Of a stretch of DNA of 64,000 nucleotides, positions 28,901 to 43,900 are shown piece by piece. The notes beneath the pieces were generated by a model. That model was not told the DNA's origin. It saw only the letters and a list, made by a program, of their open reading frames with translations, and made no database searches. Source of the stretch: Congeria kusceri (taxonomy: Eukaryota > Mollusca > Bivalvia > Myida > Dreissenidae); assembly GCA_027627225.1 (NCBI GenBank), contig CM051030.1, positions 1,877,501 through 1,941,500 on the forward strand, given 5' to 3'. A program made the position numbers and the translations under genes. How positions within the stretch are numbered: position 1 is the stretch's first letter; each line of letters starts with the position of its first letter.

Positions 28901-31900
28901 AACTGTGTAAGTATCCAAGTGCAATCGGCCGTGTCGGTGCTAGACCAAACTGTAACATCTAGTTAACCTTGTACAGGCGGAATCACAGACTGATGGAGAG
29001 GACAATCACAGTACGCCTCCTGCCTCAAGATACATGGGGCATAACAAGTGCTGTTTGTAAAACAGGTATGTCCCCTCTACATCAACAGCAATCTTTAAAA
29101 TATCAAGTTTGAATGAAAGTTGTTGGACTTCAGAGAGCTTTAACGGCTAAATTTTTTAATTTTAGACAAAAATTCAAGAGCCATAACTCCACAGTGTCTG
29201 GGGTGATTTAGCTGGTTAGCAAACTTGGCCAAGATATTATGCCCACAAACATTTTCATTTAAGGCTGGTGAAGATCGAATTAATAATGTTGGACGTGGAG
29301 CGGAAACTAACATTGTCTACCGACCGACCAATCGACATTACACAAGATGCTTTGTGAATACTGCCCCAAGTCAACTAGAACTCACTTCACGGCAAAGTCT
29401 CGGAACACAAACTCCTGCTCAGTGGTCTGCACGGTAACTGTTTCCTCTTCCTCGACTACAATGGAGCAAAGATAGAATTTAATGCGTTATAGTTTAAAAC
29501 CTATGTATTTCAGCTTAATAGACCGATCCAGGTTTTGCCATGAAGTTTTCACTCCTCCCCTGCTATTATTAATGGATTAATTTCCATTTATTGAAAATCA
29601 CAAACATTACCACATGTTCATTTGAATATCATAAACATTATGCACGTGCTCTTTTGTATAAAATAGTTTAACCGCTAAACATGTGACATGTGATATCCAA
29701 GTGCGATGATAGGTTAATATTGCCGATAAATTTGAATAAGACTGGCATTTATGGAAGCGTCTATTGTGTCGAAACCACTTTTCATGTCTGCTTCCTGGTT
29801 AGAACCAGTACTTTGTGACTTAATGAGAAAGATAATTTGAACACTCCCAAGTTGTTTTAAAAAAATAAATAAAATTTAATGCATCCCAGAATTGAACAAT
29901 CCAATGAAAATATTACTGTTGGTATTATTATCTGAATAGTAAAAACTTATTAATTTATACACATCTCACAAAATATGTGCAATAAATTGATATAAATGGC
30001 GACAAAGAACAAACGTGTGCAAAACAACAAAGTGATCCTATGGCAGGCTACATGAAGATAGTTGAACTTACTTTCTTCATCAATCTCTTCCTCTGGTATG
30101 CCAGGTATCTCTGATGTGGGTCCTGCAAGGGACCAGACCAGTTAGGCCACACAAATCAATTGTGTGTTTCAGGCAAGGGTCTCAAAAACGTAAGGTACGG
30201 ATGGGTCTGGATTGAGATTTTTTTTAAAAACATTATCTAAAATCTGACTAATTCGGATTTCACGGAAAAACAATTATCGCTAAAAAACTTTAGGGTCAGA
30301 TGGTTCTCACTAGGTAGAGTTGGGTTGCCCGAAACACAGAATCTATTTTCTTTGGCCTTATCTGACATTTTCTACAAATTTAGTAAATCTGCAGTTTTTA
30401 TCATTTAATTGCTTCTGATTAACATTTTCTTAGCATGGTGTCTTCATTTGTGATTTAATATCAGTGTTTTTTTCACCCTAGGGTGAAATGATGGGGAATT
30501 TTATGGCAAAAGGGGATTTTTTTAAAGAAAAGTATTATTATATGCTTATATCTACTTTGTGATAAAACATTAATGAATTGTTTTGCTACAAATGATAACT
30601 TTATAGATTAACTTTGTTTGATGAAAAATTGCTGTGATTGTTTACAAAAATTCCTCTATCCTAGCCAATTTTCGTCCCAGTTTGTTTGTTTTTTAAAACA
30701 AAGCTTACATCTGGAGGGGAATTATATATATATAAATATATATATAGGGGAAAAATATATACTTTTAAGCAGGGGAATGGGGCCGAATTTCGGCCCCAAA
30801 TTGGACCTAAAAACAACAATATATTAAATTTAGAATTATAACCAATATTCTAAGTTGATCAGCAAAGAGAGGCAGCAGTGCGGAAACAAAATGGAGCAGG
30901 GTGCAGCACCAAGGTAATTTGCTCCAAATACTTTTCCTATCCACATGTAACTCACTGGGTAGCGCGGTCATGAAGATCTCTCTGAGGGCCATAAATTCAT
31001 CTTCTGGGGAGATGTCCGCCGACCCAAACTCATTCCTCTCCGGCCACACTTCTCTGCAAAGCATAACATGATTACGGGGCTCTTATTTCATCATTTCTGT
31101 GGCTGACTATAGGTCCCATTCCCCAGTGCTACAGATAATTTTTCAGGCAAATAGTTTTTAACTTCCCATTTTTGTATTCCAATCATTTTTTACTGACCAC
31201 CTTCAAGAATAATTAGTTTTTATCATTTTTAAATAGTTTTCTATAGTTTACAATTTCAAAATCTCTTTTACATTTTTGCTTGTTGTAAAGCTGTCAAATT
31301 TACTTCATTATTTCATAAATGGTTGCAATTTACTGTAATACATGAACAATAAATGGAGAATTTTGCCTTTGAACAATATTTACATTACAACATCAACATT
31401 ATAGACAGAAGTTTGGTTTTATTTTTTCAATTCAACCATGTTTTTCTTTCAATACTAGTTCCAAGTAAAAACGGTTACAACATCTGGTTCCCAATTATGA
31501 CTACACTGAGATCAGTGACTACACTGAATAAGAATTGCAAAAGTAGGGAACCAGACAAGTTAAAACGGTCTCTATTTTGAAGCGGTGCTATAGTAATTAT
31601 TAGCTCAGGCAAATAATCCATGTCAACAATAACGGTTAAAATGTGGTTGCAACTCGTTTTTTAAAAATATTAATTCGTTTTTTAACAACTTTTAAATATT
31701 AAATCGTTTTTCTACAAAATCAATTCGTTTTTACAAAAAAATTATGCTCATCTGTAGCACTGATTCCCCCTAGATTTTTCTCATTACAGTGAAAAATTCC
31801 TCCACCATTGAAGTAAAGGACAGTTTTAAAGTTTTATTAAAATTAATTAGCAACATTTTGGCTCTTTAATTCAAAGGCTGACCACTAGTCTTTGGCAATA

Positions 31901-34900
31901 TCAACTGTCGTATAAGTCACGAGTAAGGGATGCACACCTTACTTTTGCCGTTGGTGATAATGGGATTACTTTTATTGCTGGAGGGGTTAACTTATGACAC
32001 AATCCTGAAGCCATATACAACTTGCAAATTGGCATGCAAAGTGGGACCACACAATTAAATTGGTAAACAATAGGCAAGACACCTGTGAAAACCACTGTCG
32101 TTCACAATATTAATGGAAAATTGGTGCATCTGTCCGAAAACATAGATCGCAATTTAATTCCTTTTCTGAAAGCGTCCAAACACAAAGTGATGAGAAAAAT
32201 AATTATTTCGGCTGATTTTGAGTGTGTAATAAACGATTAAGTACGGAACTATGTAACATGTAACAAACAAAGTGGTTTGAATGGTCTACCTTGCGGCTCG
32301 GAACAGCGCCACTGCCTGGCCGGGTTGTCTGCCCCTCATGGCGTCCTGTATACGGATCATAGCATCTACCCTGGCACACAGAGAAGAAGCGATCAAGAGA
32401 TACAAGGAATACACCTGGGCCCGTATTCACCAACTCATTCATATACTGCCAGGGCTGGGCTCGCTATCCTGAAAACCTATGAACCCAGCCACTAAAACTT
32501 TCCTGGGAAAATGCTATTTGTGTCGATTCAAATACACTGCCACCTATTTTATGTGTTGATTAAAAATTGTCTTGCTTTTTTCCGAAACACTGTATATAAT
32601 TAAATGCCTCTGTTATGGACAACATGTTACAATGGAGATAATTAAATACAGTTAAAGGAATCACATATAATTGTTTTAGATGCATGGCACAAGATAAGAA
32701 AACCCTGCCAAAAATATGCAACTGGGCTTATTACTGATTAGACCTAGTTGCCTAGCCGCAAAAGAACTTGCCATTGGCGACTCGGCGAGTGCAAATTTAC
32801 ATCTACAAACCTCTGCTGGTCCACGTCCACCTCAGACGCAGCGTCAAAGGGGGCCACGCCCTCCGGGACCTCGGCACGACCTTGAAAGATGGCGGAGAGT
32901 TCGCTGGAGATCTCGTCCCACAAATCTTCAAGTTCCTGTTGAGACGGCTCCACTGGCCCCTCTGGTCCTGCGGTAGACATTGCAGCCATGTATATATAGG
33001 ATCTGACACAAATTGTCATTTCATACCATATATTATAAAACGAGTTCAGGTATTTTGTTAGTAAGCGAGCCTTTGGCGAGCTTACTAATGAATTTCCTGG
33101 ACGAGTTTAATAAAATATGGTATAAAATGACAACGAGTATCAGATCGTATTTATCACATGCTTTAAAACGAAACAAATATCTTCTAATTTTACCAAAACA
33201 TGTTGATTAATCCAACAAATTGTGTACTGACGTGACGTCTTTTCATGTTGACGACGTCATTTCACCAAAATAGCGTCATCCGATTGGTCAGTCAAAGAAT
33301 ATGTAGCCAATGAAAACGCTCAAAATGTTATCTTACACATGTGTAAGATAGAAATATTCGTAATGGTTGTATTACACAGGAAACAAGGTATAGCATGTGA
33401 TAAACCAATATTTGTTGATATTGTAGTATGGTGATGTATAAGGGACACTTATACTGCCTTGCTATATGAGCTAGATTTTATAGCGACGCGGTCGAGCGTT
33501 TGCCTAGGAACCGGGAGGTCCCAGGTTTGATTCCCATTGTGGCTTGGGATTTTTTCAGCTGGGTTACATTGGCGCCCAACGTAAATAACCCACTGTTGTC
33601 TGTACGACATCCCACAGATGTCAAGGCTGAAGGAAATTTGTGGAAGAATTTCATACATAGTGGGAGAGTATGTAGTATGGTGATGTATAAGGGATTTTTT
33701 CAGCTGGGTTACACTATGTAAATTCTACCAGTAGGCAAAAAAGCCATTGGCTACTACAATTTCTAATTTGCTACTAAATTTTCTGAAAATATTTGAAAAT
33801 TTTAAGGAAAATATGTCTAAATAACAGGTATTTTGTAAAAAGTATTTTGTATAGGATACAAAAAATTTCCTACTAATCCATATTTCTTAGTGCCAAGGTA
33901 GCTTTATGCTTGCATCAGAAGACATATTAAGAAAATACCAATACCGGCTAAGATTTCGTAGCACATATTCCTTTATGTAATATTATACCTTACATAAATA
34001 GGCTTCTTCTTCGCGTCGATACAAGTCAACGGGCCATTATTTAGGTTAAGTTCAAAATGCCATTTTAGCAGGCTGACAAAACAGTATAGTGCGGGCACTG
34101 TTTTGTGAGGGTGCCCACTCAGTTCTTGTTGTGTGTAACCGCTTTACGGAATAGTAAATCTGACAATGCAAATTTTTGCGAGCTGTCAGAATGCCGTTTG
34201 TCTTTAAAAAAATGTTGTATATTTCAGCACAAAACAAAGAAATGTTTAGGCAATTGGGTTTTGCTTGCGATACATAATCATTTTATCATAAAACTAATAT
34301 AACCAATGTTCGGTATAATATAAGAAATAGCACAGACCACTTCGAACCGCCTCGCATTATAGTGACCTCCCAGTCAGCCCGCAAACGTTCAACGGACCTC
34401 AGCCTTTGGCTTCAGGCCATTCAATATTTTGGGTCTGACTGGTCGTCACTGTAATGCATGGAGGCCCTCAGTGGTCTGTACTATTTCTTTAATGTTCACC
34501 CAGTGGGTTTTTTCAACTTTGGGGGAAAGGGGGCGGGGCCCTTCAGATGGGGAATTTTACGGCAAAAGGGGTTTTTGATTTTAGAAAAACATTCTTACAT
34601 GTTTATATTCTACATTGTTATAGAACATTAATGAATTGTTTTCTACAAATGATAACTTAGATTAACTTGGTTTGATGAAAAATTGCTTGGATTGTTTACA
34701 AAAACCCCTGAATCTTAGCCAAATTTTGTCAGATTTTGGTCAATTTTTTCTCAAAATGGAGCTCACATGCTGTGGGGCATTTTAGGGTAAATATAGGGGA
34801 AAAATATATACTTTTTAAGCAGGGGAATGGGGCCGAATTTCGGCCCCCAAATTGGCCCTAAAAAAAACACTGCCACCAGCAAGTGTTGTTTGTAACCTTC

Positions 34901-37900
34901 AGCCTCAACCAGCCTCAAGGTCTGGATCCAGGATTTCTTTTCAAGGATTCTTCATTATTGGGAAATTGCCACATGATGATGAATAGCTCATACATTGCAC
35001 AACAAATGACGGAATGAGCTGACTTGCTGGAGGGCTTCTACATAAACTTATTTAGTTTTACCCCCAAATCTGGCCCTACTTTCTTGACTTTTCTTCAGGA
35101 AAACTGGCTCAAGTCTCTTATTTCATAAATCAAAATTCTTATTTTTAAATTAATGTTACAACAGAATATAGTACTTATTGGGATTATCGGACATACAATT
35201 TTCACTCAAAATTCACACATTTTATTGCAGTATAAAAATAGGAGCTGAAGCTAATCCTGTTATGCACTTTTCAATATTTTCCCCCAGGAGTAAAGCGGAC
35301 TGACCCAGGGAAATGTAACTTATTTTATTTTTTGGGGGTGTAATTTCCCACCCCAGAGCCAAGCATTTTTGTCTAAATCCCCTCAGTGGGAGATGCTTAA
35401 TTGGGGTATCCAATGACCCTGGGGCAAATATTATCGGGATCTAAAACCTGACAAGTCTATTTCCCGGGACCCGGAATCCCTTTCAGTCCAAAGTCCCGTA
35501 TATGCCGACCGCTCCCGCCCCCCCTTCTGGGGAAAATATTGATAGGTGCAGTAGAACCAACTGAAAATTTTCAAGAAGCTGGGGCCTGCATTCTTCCTTC
35601 CTACCTCTGCGGGCTGGTCTGGACTTCTTCCTTCCTCCCCGTTTCTTCTTCTGCACAACAAGATGTCCCGTCGTCTTGGAGAAGTGTTCCAGCATCTTCA
35701 GAAACAGGTGTGTCGTCTCTATCAGGTCCGTCAGGTAGTCCCTGGCAAGGAACCAGTGTTCAAATACACATGCGGCAAACTTTGACCAGGTGTGCACCAG
35801 CGGTTTTCCTCTACATAAATTTGGTACCGGAAAACGGTATCATTCCCAATCAGATTTACATTCCGATTTTCCCAATTTGAAGTTGAACAATTTCCAAATC
35901 TCTCAACAAAATAAAAAAATCCAGCAAATATTGACAATAAATTCAAGTGAAAGAATCAATGAAGCAGTACATTTTAGAGTTTATTTATTGTAACTTAATG
36001 TTTTCCACATTTTTGTTGAAAACGATGCTAATTTTCCCAATTTGACAAGTACCAGTACCATTTGCAAAGTAGTGAGGAAAAACGCTGTGCACTGTTTTTG
36101 TGTTAAATTTCATTTTTCTTCATATAATGCCGTTTCGAACAGAAGAATTGCCCACCATAGACTTGTAATAAGCATTGTTCAAGCAATTTTAAATTCTACT
36201 GGTAAAATAACGTCTTTTAACCCTCCTAAGCACCAGAGGGAGTCTGGCTAGCGCAGTGGTTGGTACACTCACTTCTCACCTAGGCGTCCCGGGTTCGCTT
36301 CCCGAGGGAGTCTGGCTAGCGCAGTGGTTGATACACTCACTTCTCACCTAGGCGCCCCGGGTTCGCTTCCCGAGGGAGTCTGGCTAGCACAGTGGTTGGT
36401 ACACTCACTTCTCACCTAGGCATCCCGGGTTCGCTTCCCGAGGGAGTCTGGCTAGCGCAGTGGTTGGTACACTCACTTCTCACCTAGGCGTCCCGGGTTC
36501 GCTTCCCGAGGGAGTCTGGCTAGCGCAGTGGTTGGTACACTCACTTCTCACCTAGGCATCCCGGGTTCGCTTCCCGAGGGAGTCTGGCTAGCGCAGTGGT
36601 TGGTACACCCACTTCTCACCTAGGCGTCCCCGGTTCGCTTCCCACTCAGCGCATGCGAGTTTGATTGGTGGTCACCATACCGGACAGGTGGGGTTTCCTC
36701 CGGGTACTCCGGTTCCCCCCCACAGCACAAGACCACACCAAAATTAAAATATTGCCGCTACAATTCAAAATTTGTCCCAACTTTCATGAGTCTCTAGTAA
36801 GTTAATTAGGTAGGAGTGCTGGGACACACTCCGGGTCCTCACATAATGCAGCCTCAGGCACGGAAGGACCTCATAAATTTCGGAATACACACTTCTAAGC
36901 ACCAGAAATTCAAGTACTGACAAGGATCTGTATTAACCCTGGTTTAAGGGAATACACTGGTTACCTGGATTGTCTGCTCTGGTCGAAATGTCGCAGCAGG
37001 GTGAGGAATATGTCCCTAAACTCCATCATGTAGAATATGTTACCTGCAAGCAGTCGAGACATAACTGGACTATATGAAATGCTTCTGATCCCAAAAACCA
37101 TATTTACTGGGTGTACCGTCTACCGGTGTTTTAAGCTTTAAAACACGATTTAATATGACTAACATTATATTTATATTGTAGAATAGTGAATTAGTGTTTT
37201 ATCCAGGCCCTTTTTGCGCGGCGCGGCGCCATTCCCCTTTCCTGAAGCGCCACTTTGCCCTTTTCAAAGGCAAAAGCTGCCACTCGCCCTAATCGATAAC
37301 GATCTATTGCCTCTTGACCATTTTTATCGGCCCAATGTCTGCGAAAAGGGCACCCGCTGTTTTCTGTTATTGTTGCTCTGACTGTGCTCGATTTATTGCA
37401 TACATGCACTTCTAATCGATTTGATTAAATCGATTACTGTGCTCGATTTATTGCCAACAGAAATTTCGAAGCAATTTGATTTAAGCAATTACTGTACTAT
37501 TGTCAGCTTGATTCTTGAACCTGATTCTTAATCCGACTAAAGTGGTGACATTTAGGCCTAATTGATGATGCGTATTTGATTAACACACATAACGTCACCT
37601 CATAGATTTGACATTCCTGCTCTTACTATCCGTATTCGTTACGGATTGATTTGTTGAATTAATACAAATAATTATTTCAATTGGCAAATACTTTTAGCGC
37701 TGCGAAAATGTAAAATTACAAATACTGACACCTGAAAAATGGACTTTTAGTACGTATGTGTAGAAACTAATTTATATTTAGGTGATATATTATTTTTATT
37801 CAAATGTACTTAATTGACAAAACATTTAGTAGCTTAACTTTGAGTCAAATAGTGGGGTTCTCTGTCTGGAGACTTCAGGTGTGAAAGAGAAACAAGTTGT

Positions 37901-40900
37901 ATATTGGTATGCGTGTCAAATATGACTTACCTGTCAACACCTTTTGTCAAGAAAATACTAGCCCCTACTAAATATCCCCGGACGTGTCATTTAAGATGGC
38001 CCCACACAGTTTTCATTACAGATTTCTATTTTTGTAGATGTATTATGTTAAAGTTTTGCTATACGGTTTATTGCATAAAATATATAACTCATAATAAAAC
38101 ATTTGTTCTGAAATTTTTGTCTGTTTTTGCAAAGGTGTATGTGTGCTTTTGAAAATAAATAAATCACTTAAATTAATAATTAATTATATTAATATACTCA
38201 TAGCCAATAAACTGATACACATGTGCCCCTTTAAAAGGACACAGTGTGCTTAAATGCCCTTTTCAAATATATTGCGCCATGCCCCTGTGCCTTCCTGGAT
38301 AAAACACTATGAATGATATTTACGATAATAAGGTTACCGTTCATAATTTGGCACTTTCGTACGATTTTATATTTTCATAAGTGCGACAGTGACCTCTTTG
38401 TTGAACCTAGGGTCGATCATTTCATTTTATGACGTATGTACCGATTACCCGTGCAAATATAATTATGTTCGTTATATGATCAGCTGCTGTACTAAACCTC
38501 TCGTTTATAACATCAAAATTGATAAACATATAAATATGAACAATGCGACAATATCTCCGTAATCTATTAAAAAATCTAATCTATTTCTATCACAGACTAG
38601 GTAAAACTATCACATACTCTAGTAATCTTGTCAACTAATAACAGCCTATTCAGAGCAATGGGGACATAAGAACAGACTGCCCAGCCTCAACTATACTCTG
38701 CATATCACAGATAACACCGATAGACAGTATACATCGATAGACGGTATCCTGAGTATTTATGTTTTCTCACTTAAGATAGGACAAGAACTTTCAAGCATTA
38801 AGTTGCTTGCAATGCTAAAATATGTTTTCTCTAATAGATTGGGACTAAAACTTACTTTCGATGACCTTGGAGCTCTCCATGAGTGCTGGGTTGCCAGACC
38901 GGTCCATGCAGTCGAGAGTCATCAATAACTCCTGGTACGCCTTCAGCGCCAGGTGGGTCCTAAAGATAGAAGACAGAATACTCAGTAAGTGTTGAAATAC
39001 AGCTAAGTTTATCCAACAGGATGTTATTTCATCAATGCCACCATGATGATGGAATACAGTATAGACATGTATCAAACAGCTACTAAATTTCTAAATTATT
39101 TACCTCTTTCCTCATACAATAGCCTCTATTTACATCTTTCCTCGTATAAAAGCCTCTATTTACCTCTTTTCCCCTTATAATAACCTTCATTTGCCTCTTT
39201 CCCCATACAAAAGCCTCTATTGACATCTTTCTCCAAACAACAGCTAATATTTACCTCTTTCATCAAACAGCAGCCTCTGTTAACCTCTTTCCCAATAAAA
39301 TATCCTCTATTTACCTCTATCTCTGTCCAACAGCCCAAATTTACCTTGTTTACCATACAATAGCATATATTTACCTCTTTCCGCACATAATATCCTCTAT
39401 TTACCTCTTTCTCCATACCATATTGTCTAATTACCTTTTTGCCAATACAATAGCCATTATTTACCTCTACATAAGCCCAAATTAACCTAGTTTTCCATAC
39501 AATATCAAATATTTACCCTATTCCCAATACAATAGCCTCTATTTACCTATGTCCCCATATAATCCCCTCCTTTTACCTCTTTCCCCATACAATATCCTCA
39601 ATTTGCCTTTTTCCTCATACAAAAGCCTCTATTTACCTCCTTCCCCATACAACAGCCCAATTTTACCTCTTTTCCCAAACAATAACCTCTATTTACCTCT
39701 TCCTCTACAAAATAGCCTCTATTTACCTCTTTCCCCATACTATGGCCTCCTTCTTTTCCATCATCTGCATTTCATAGTAGTTAAACAATTGCACCTGGAT
39801 GTAGTGAAAAGCCTGCACTGACATCGTCTCACTGGAAATTGGGAATTTGAAAAGCTATAAGTGCTTTGAAAAGAACACAAGTTACTGTTGTCCACCTTTT
39901 TGAATCTATCGACGCTTTGTAGATAAATAGATTTATTTATTCAGGTTAAAACACACAAGTTTACAACACATGGCAACTTTCGGTTAAAAAGCAATGATAT
40001 AACTAACATGTTTTGTTTTTTTAACTATCAAAAGCAATAACACTTGAATTTACTCGACTACGACTAAATATGCTAGAGGAACAATTATTACTTGACAATA
40101 TTACACTTGTTTTGTTTGTCTGTTTGGATTTTTTGCTGTTTTTAACAGTATTTCATGGCGGTCAGTTGAATCAAACAATGTGATTGAATAGATGGAAATT
40201 ATAGTCATAGTGTGTAGTAACCTAGCTTATTTCCGATGAGGTCCTTGAGCTCTTTAACAGCTTATTGACCATAAGTTGTAGGTTTGATTCAGTTTCGTGC
40301 GGATCTTTCCCGGGGGGTGGGGGCAGAGAAATAATGGCAGGGCCCACTGCTGTAGGGGGAAAATTAATGCTGTAGGGGAAAGTATGAAACTTTATAGTCA
40401 CAAACACAATTTTAGCAAGACTAATTTAACATGACTTTTATCTCCAATTAAACGAACAATCTTCACAGCTTTTGTCTCCAAGTTCTAACTTATTGCTAAT
40501 TATGTTGGTTCTTTATCAAGCAACCACTTAAGACATCAATTTTGAGATTGGAGGGGGGGGGGGCGAATATATACTCCAGAGCTGGGTTAATGGGGCTCTA
40601 TTTCAGCCCAAAATTTGCCTTAAACAATCACTGTGCGATCTCACCTGACTAGATCGACCTTGCCGCTTTGTAGCCGACAGAACTCCATGAAGAACCGCAT
40701 GGCCCAGAGGTAGTACGTCTCGTCATGCTCCTGGGACTTCTCTCGGTTGAGGACATCCTGTTGGGAAAGAGAATATCTAAGATCAGCAATCATTCAATAT
40801 TTGCGTAAATATGAATTTAAAAAGATCTTCACAATTGTGTTAATAGGCACTATGGGGGTTGGGTTTAAGAAAAGGCTGTGCTATGCAGATAATTCACAAT

Positions 40901-43900
40901 AACTCTTCCCCATTCTTAAAAAAAAATGTTCCCAGGGAATTACAGCTTTCAATATTTATTCTTATGATCCTCAGTAGTCATCTCGACATAACTATTCCCT
41001 AAAATTGATAAACTTCAAGTTCTGAGTCCCCGGATCCAAAAATCAACTGTGAAACTGACAAGTGTTTCAGAGAAGTGATTTCAGGGTCCATATTAATAAA
41101 GATTCTTAATAACACAATCAAATGGCTTCAGTTGCCATATGTCATGGATTGATGCCGTTAAGTAATTCAGTAAACTTTTTTTTTCCCACGCATTCAATGT
41201 AAATGCAGAATGGCTACAACATGGCAACAGTTTTTACAAAATGGCAAAATTGGTGTCGAAAGATAAATATTTTCCAGTGAGAGCCCAGCAGAGAAACAGA
41301 CAAGGCACGTATTTGTGAAACAACCATTTTGAAACACAATTTACTCAATTAATAAAAAATCTGATGAGTGACAAAACTCAAATCAAACACTGAACAATAA
41401 AAAAACACAAAACAGATTTGCGTAAAGAATGGCTAATGTATTACTAATAGTCATAAGGTAAGCAATAGGAGTGTCAATGACTCAATCGGAAGTTAAATAT
41501 TTCTTGTGACCTGAAGTATTTTGATCAAATCATTTATGCAAGGTTATATAATAACAGTTATAGGGATTGAAAGAAGTTCCACACTATTTGTGCGTTATAG
41601 TTGTTTTACACTGCAGATCTGCTATATCGCGATCTGTTATATCGCGATGTCCAATATATCGCGAATCGGCCGTGGATCCCGATTTTTTTTACATGTACTT
41701 CAATATTTTCCTATTACCAAATGCTCATAAATAGATCCAGTTTGATCCGGATTTTCGTGCCTTCACGGAATCTCTTTTATTCACACTCTTGTAGTGCGAC
41801 AAACAATACGCCGACTCGCTCAACATCAAAGTTTAACAGTTTGATGTCATCAGCTTACAGCGTGCGTGCCACCCATGACAACGTCCTTTCACTGCTGTCG
41901 CTCTATTTAGCACCCGAATTACACGCAGTCCACGTGGAGGGTGTATACAGTAACTGTATGTCAAAAATCAATACTGAGCTATCTGAATGCAATAACGTAA
42001 TCGATACGGCTTATCTGTTTCTTTTTTCTTTCAGGAGAAATGCTAACTGCTTATCGTTCGCTATATAGACACCTAATTTTGTTGCTGTGTGCTAAGAAAC
42101 TTTTATACAAAAGTAAAGATCTCAATGTTCTCTGCGCTACAAAGTTTTTATATGGCGATCAATACACCTACGCTTTCCATGCAGACGACGTGACGTTATA
42201 CATGATTGTCAGCAATTTTTCGCACGCTTTTTCTAACAGAATAAAGAGTTTACACGAAAAACATGTGTGTTGTAATTGTTCATTGAATTTATGTTTACTT
42301 CACGTGAATACTGAAATTCGGATAGGCGTTTCGGTCTTTATATTTTTATAAGCGATTTGAAATTTATTCAACGGAATTAAAGGAATAATATTATATTTTC
42401 ATATACAAATGGAATATTTTACATATGGATTTAATAAATAATGGATGTTAACTACATTGAAAAGGGTGAGTTATTTACTTAACTTACATTTATGTTTGAG
42501 ATCGGGGAAAACAGGCTAGTGTATACATGTATATCTACTGAATGGCCTGGCAAGTTATATCGCGATCTGGATATATCCAACAATAAATTAATGTTTTCAT
42601 ATGTAATCATATGGGGTAATGTAATTTTAAGTACTTAACTGATGTAATTAGTACTGAATTATTTAAAAAATGATGGGGTAATACTAAATTCTGGCAAAAT
42701 CCTTAGCTGTTGATCTGTATTTGTCAATAAAATTTTACATTCAAAAGGAAGACATCAGCTGAACAGAATCACATGACTGCCGTACCTTGACAGCATACAT
42801 GAGTGGGTTGTAGCAGTTTTCAAGGAACTGAATACAGAACTCCTTCAGGCCAAGTCGAATGCTCAATGTCGATCTTCGTTTTACCTCCCTCTCGATCAGC
42901 GGTTTACGATTCTTAGCCTTCTTCTTCGGTCGCTTGTTGGCATCAAGATTTATGTTGTCTACGTCGCATTTTGACTTGTGATAGATCAGGTCGTTTTCGC
43001 TTATAGACTTGAAATTTTTGACAACAAAAGTTCCTCCAAATCTGGAATGTCTAAAAGTCATACCACAAAACAAAATAATTATATTGTATTTGTAGACGTA
43101 GCCAAATTTACATTGCAATATGCATAAAAACATTGCAATATGCATAAAAAGAATCGACCATTTTTTTAATTCTTCCGACGTTACAGAGAGGTCATAAGTC
43201 AAAGACACAAACATTTGCACAACAAATTTTAGCATGTGATTACACTCTGTCATCAACTATGAACAACGGCTATGTATTTGATGCGGAAATGTTCATCTCC
43301 AAGAGAACTTTATATTTGTAAAGTTTTATTATAGGACATGCCCCCGGTTGGTGCTGGATAGCCCATTTCTTAGTCCAAATTAGGTCAAGGTCAAAGTGAG
43401 GTTGGGTGATATGGGTGGATTGGGTAAAGTCATAAGCAACAACAAGTGTAATCCAAGTGCTGTAGCAAGCGGCGTTGGTGCTAGACGAAACGGTAAAATC
43501 TAGTTAACCTAGAAACAGCCCATTTGAATTATTCTAAGTGCAAATTAGGTCAAGGTCAAAGTGAGGTTGGGTGATATGGGTGGAAAGGGAATGGTCATAA
43601 GCAACAACTGTTAAAGTATTAAAGTGTTGTAGTAAGCGGTGTTGGTGCTAGAGGAAACGGTAAAATCTACTTAACCTTGTCACGGACGGACGGAAGGACG
43701 GAAAGACAGAAGGACGGACAGGACAATCACAATATGTCTCCTACATCAAGATACCGAAGGCAAAAAAAAGGGTTTATTTTTGGTATATCAAACATGTATA
43801 AGTATCAAATAATTAAATGACTTATTAGCTTTTGGATTTCACAAAATTTCTCATTTCAATCAATATACCAGTACCAAAAGCTTAATTAATAAAATATTTA

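Noticed and set aside
39549..39821. 90-residue plus-strand ORF rich in Pro, Leu and Tyr
   Set aside because: Antisense read of the 30-bp array and exon 12.
41601..42351. 155- and 103-residue plus-strand ORFs
   Set aside because: They lie in a transposon-like repeat shared with 61.4-61.8 kb, where the frame is broken. No domain was recognised.
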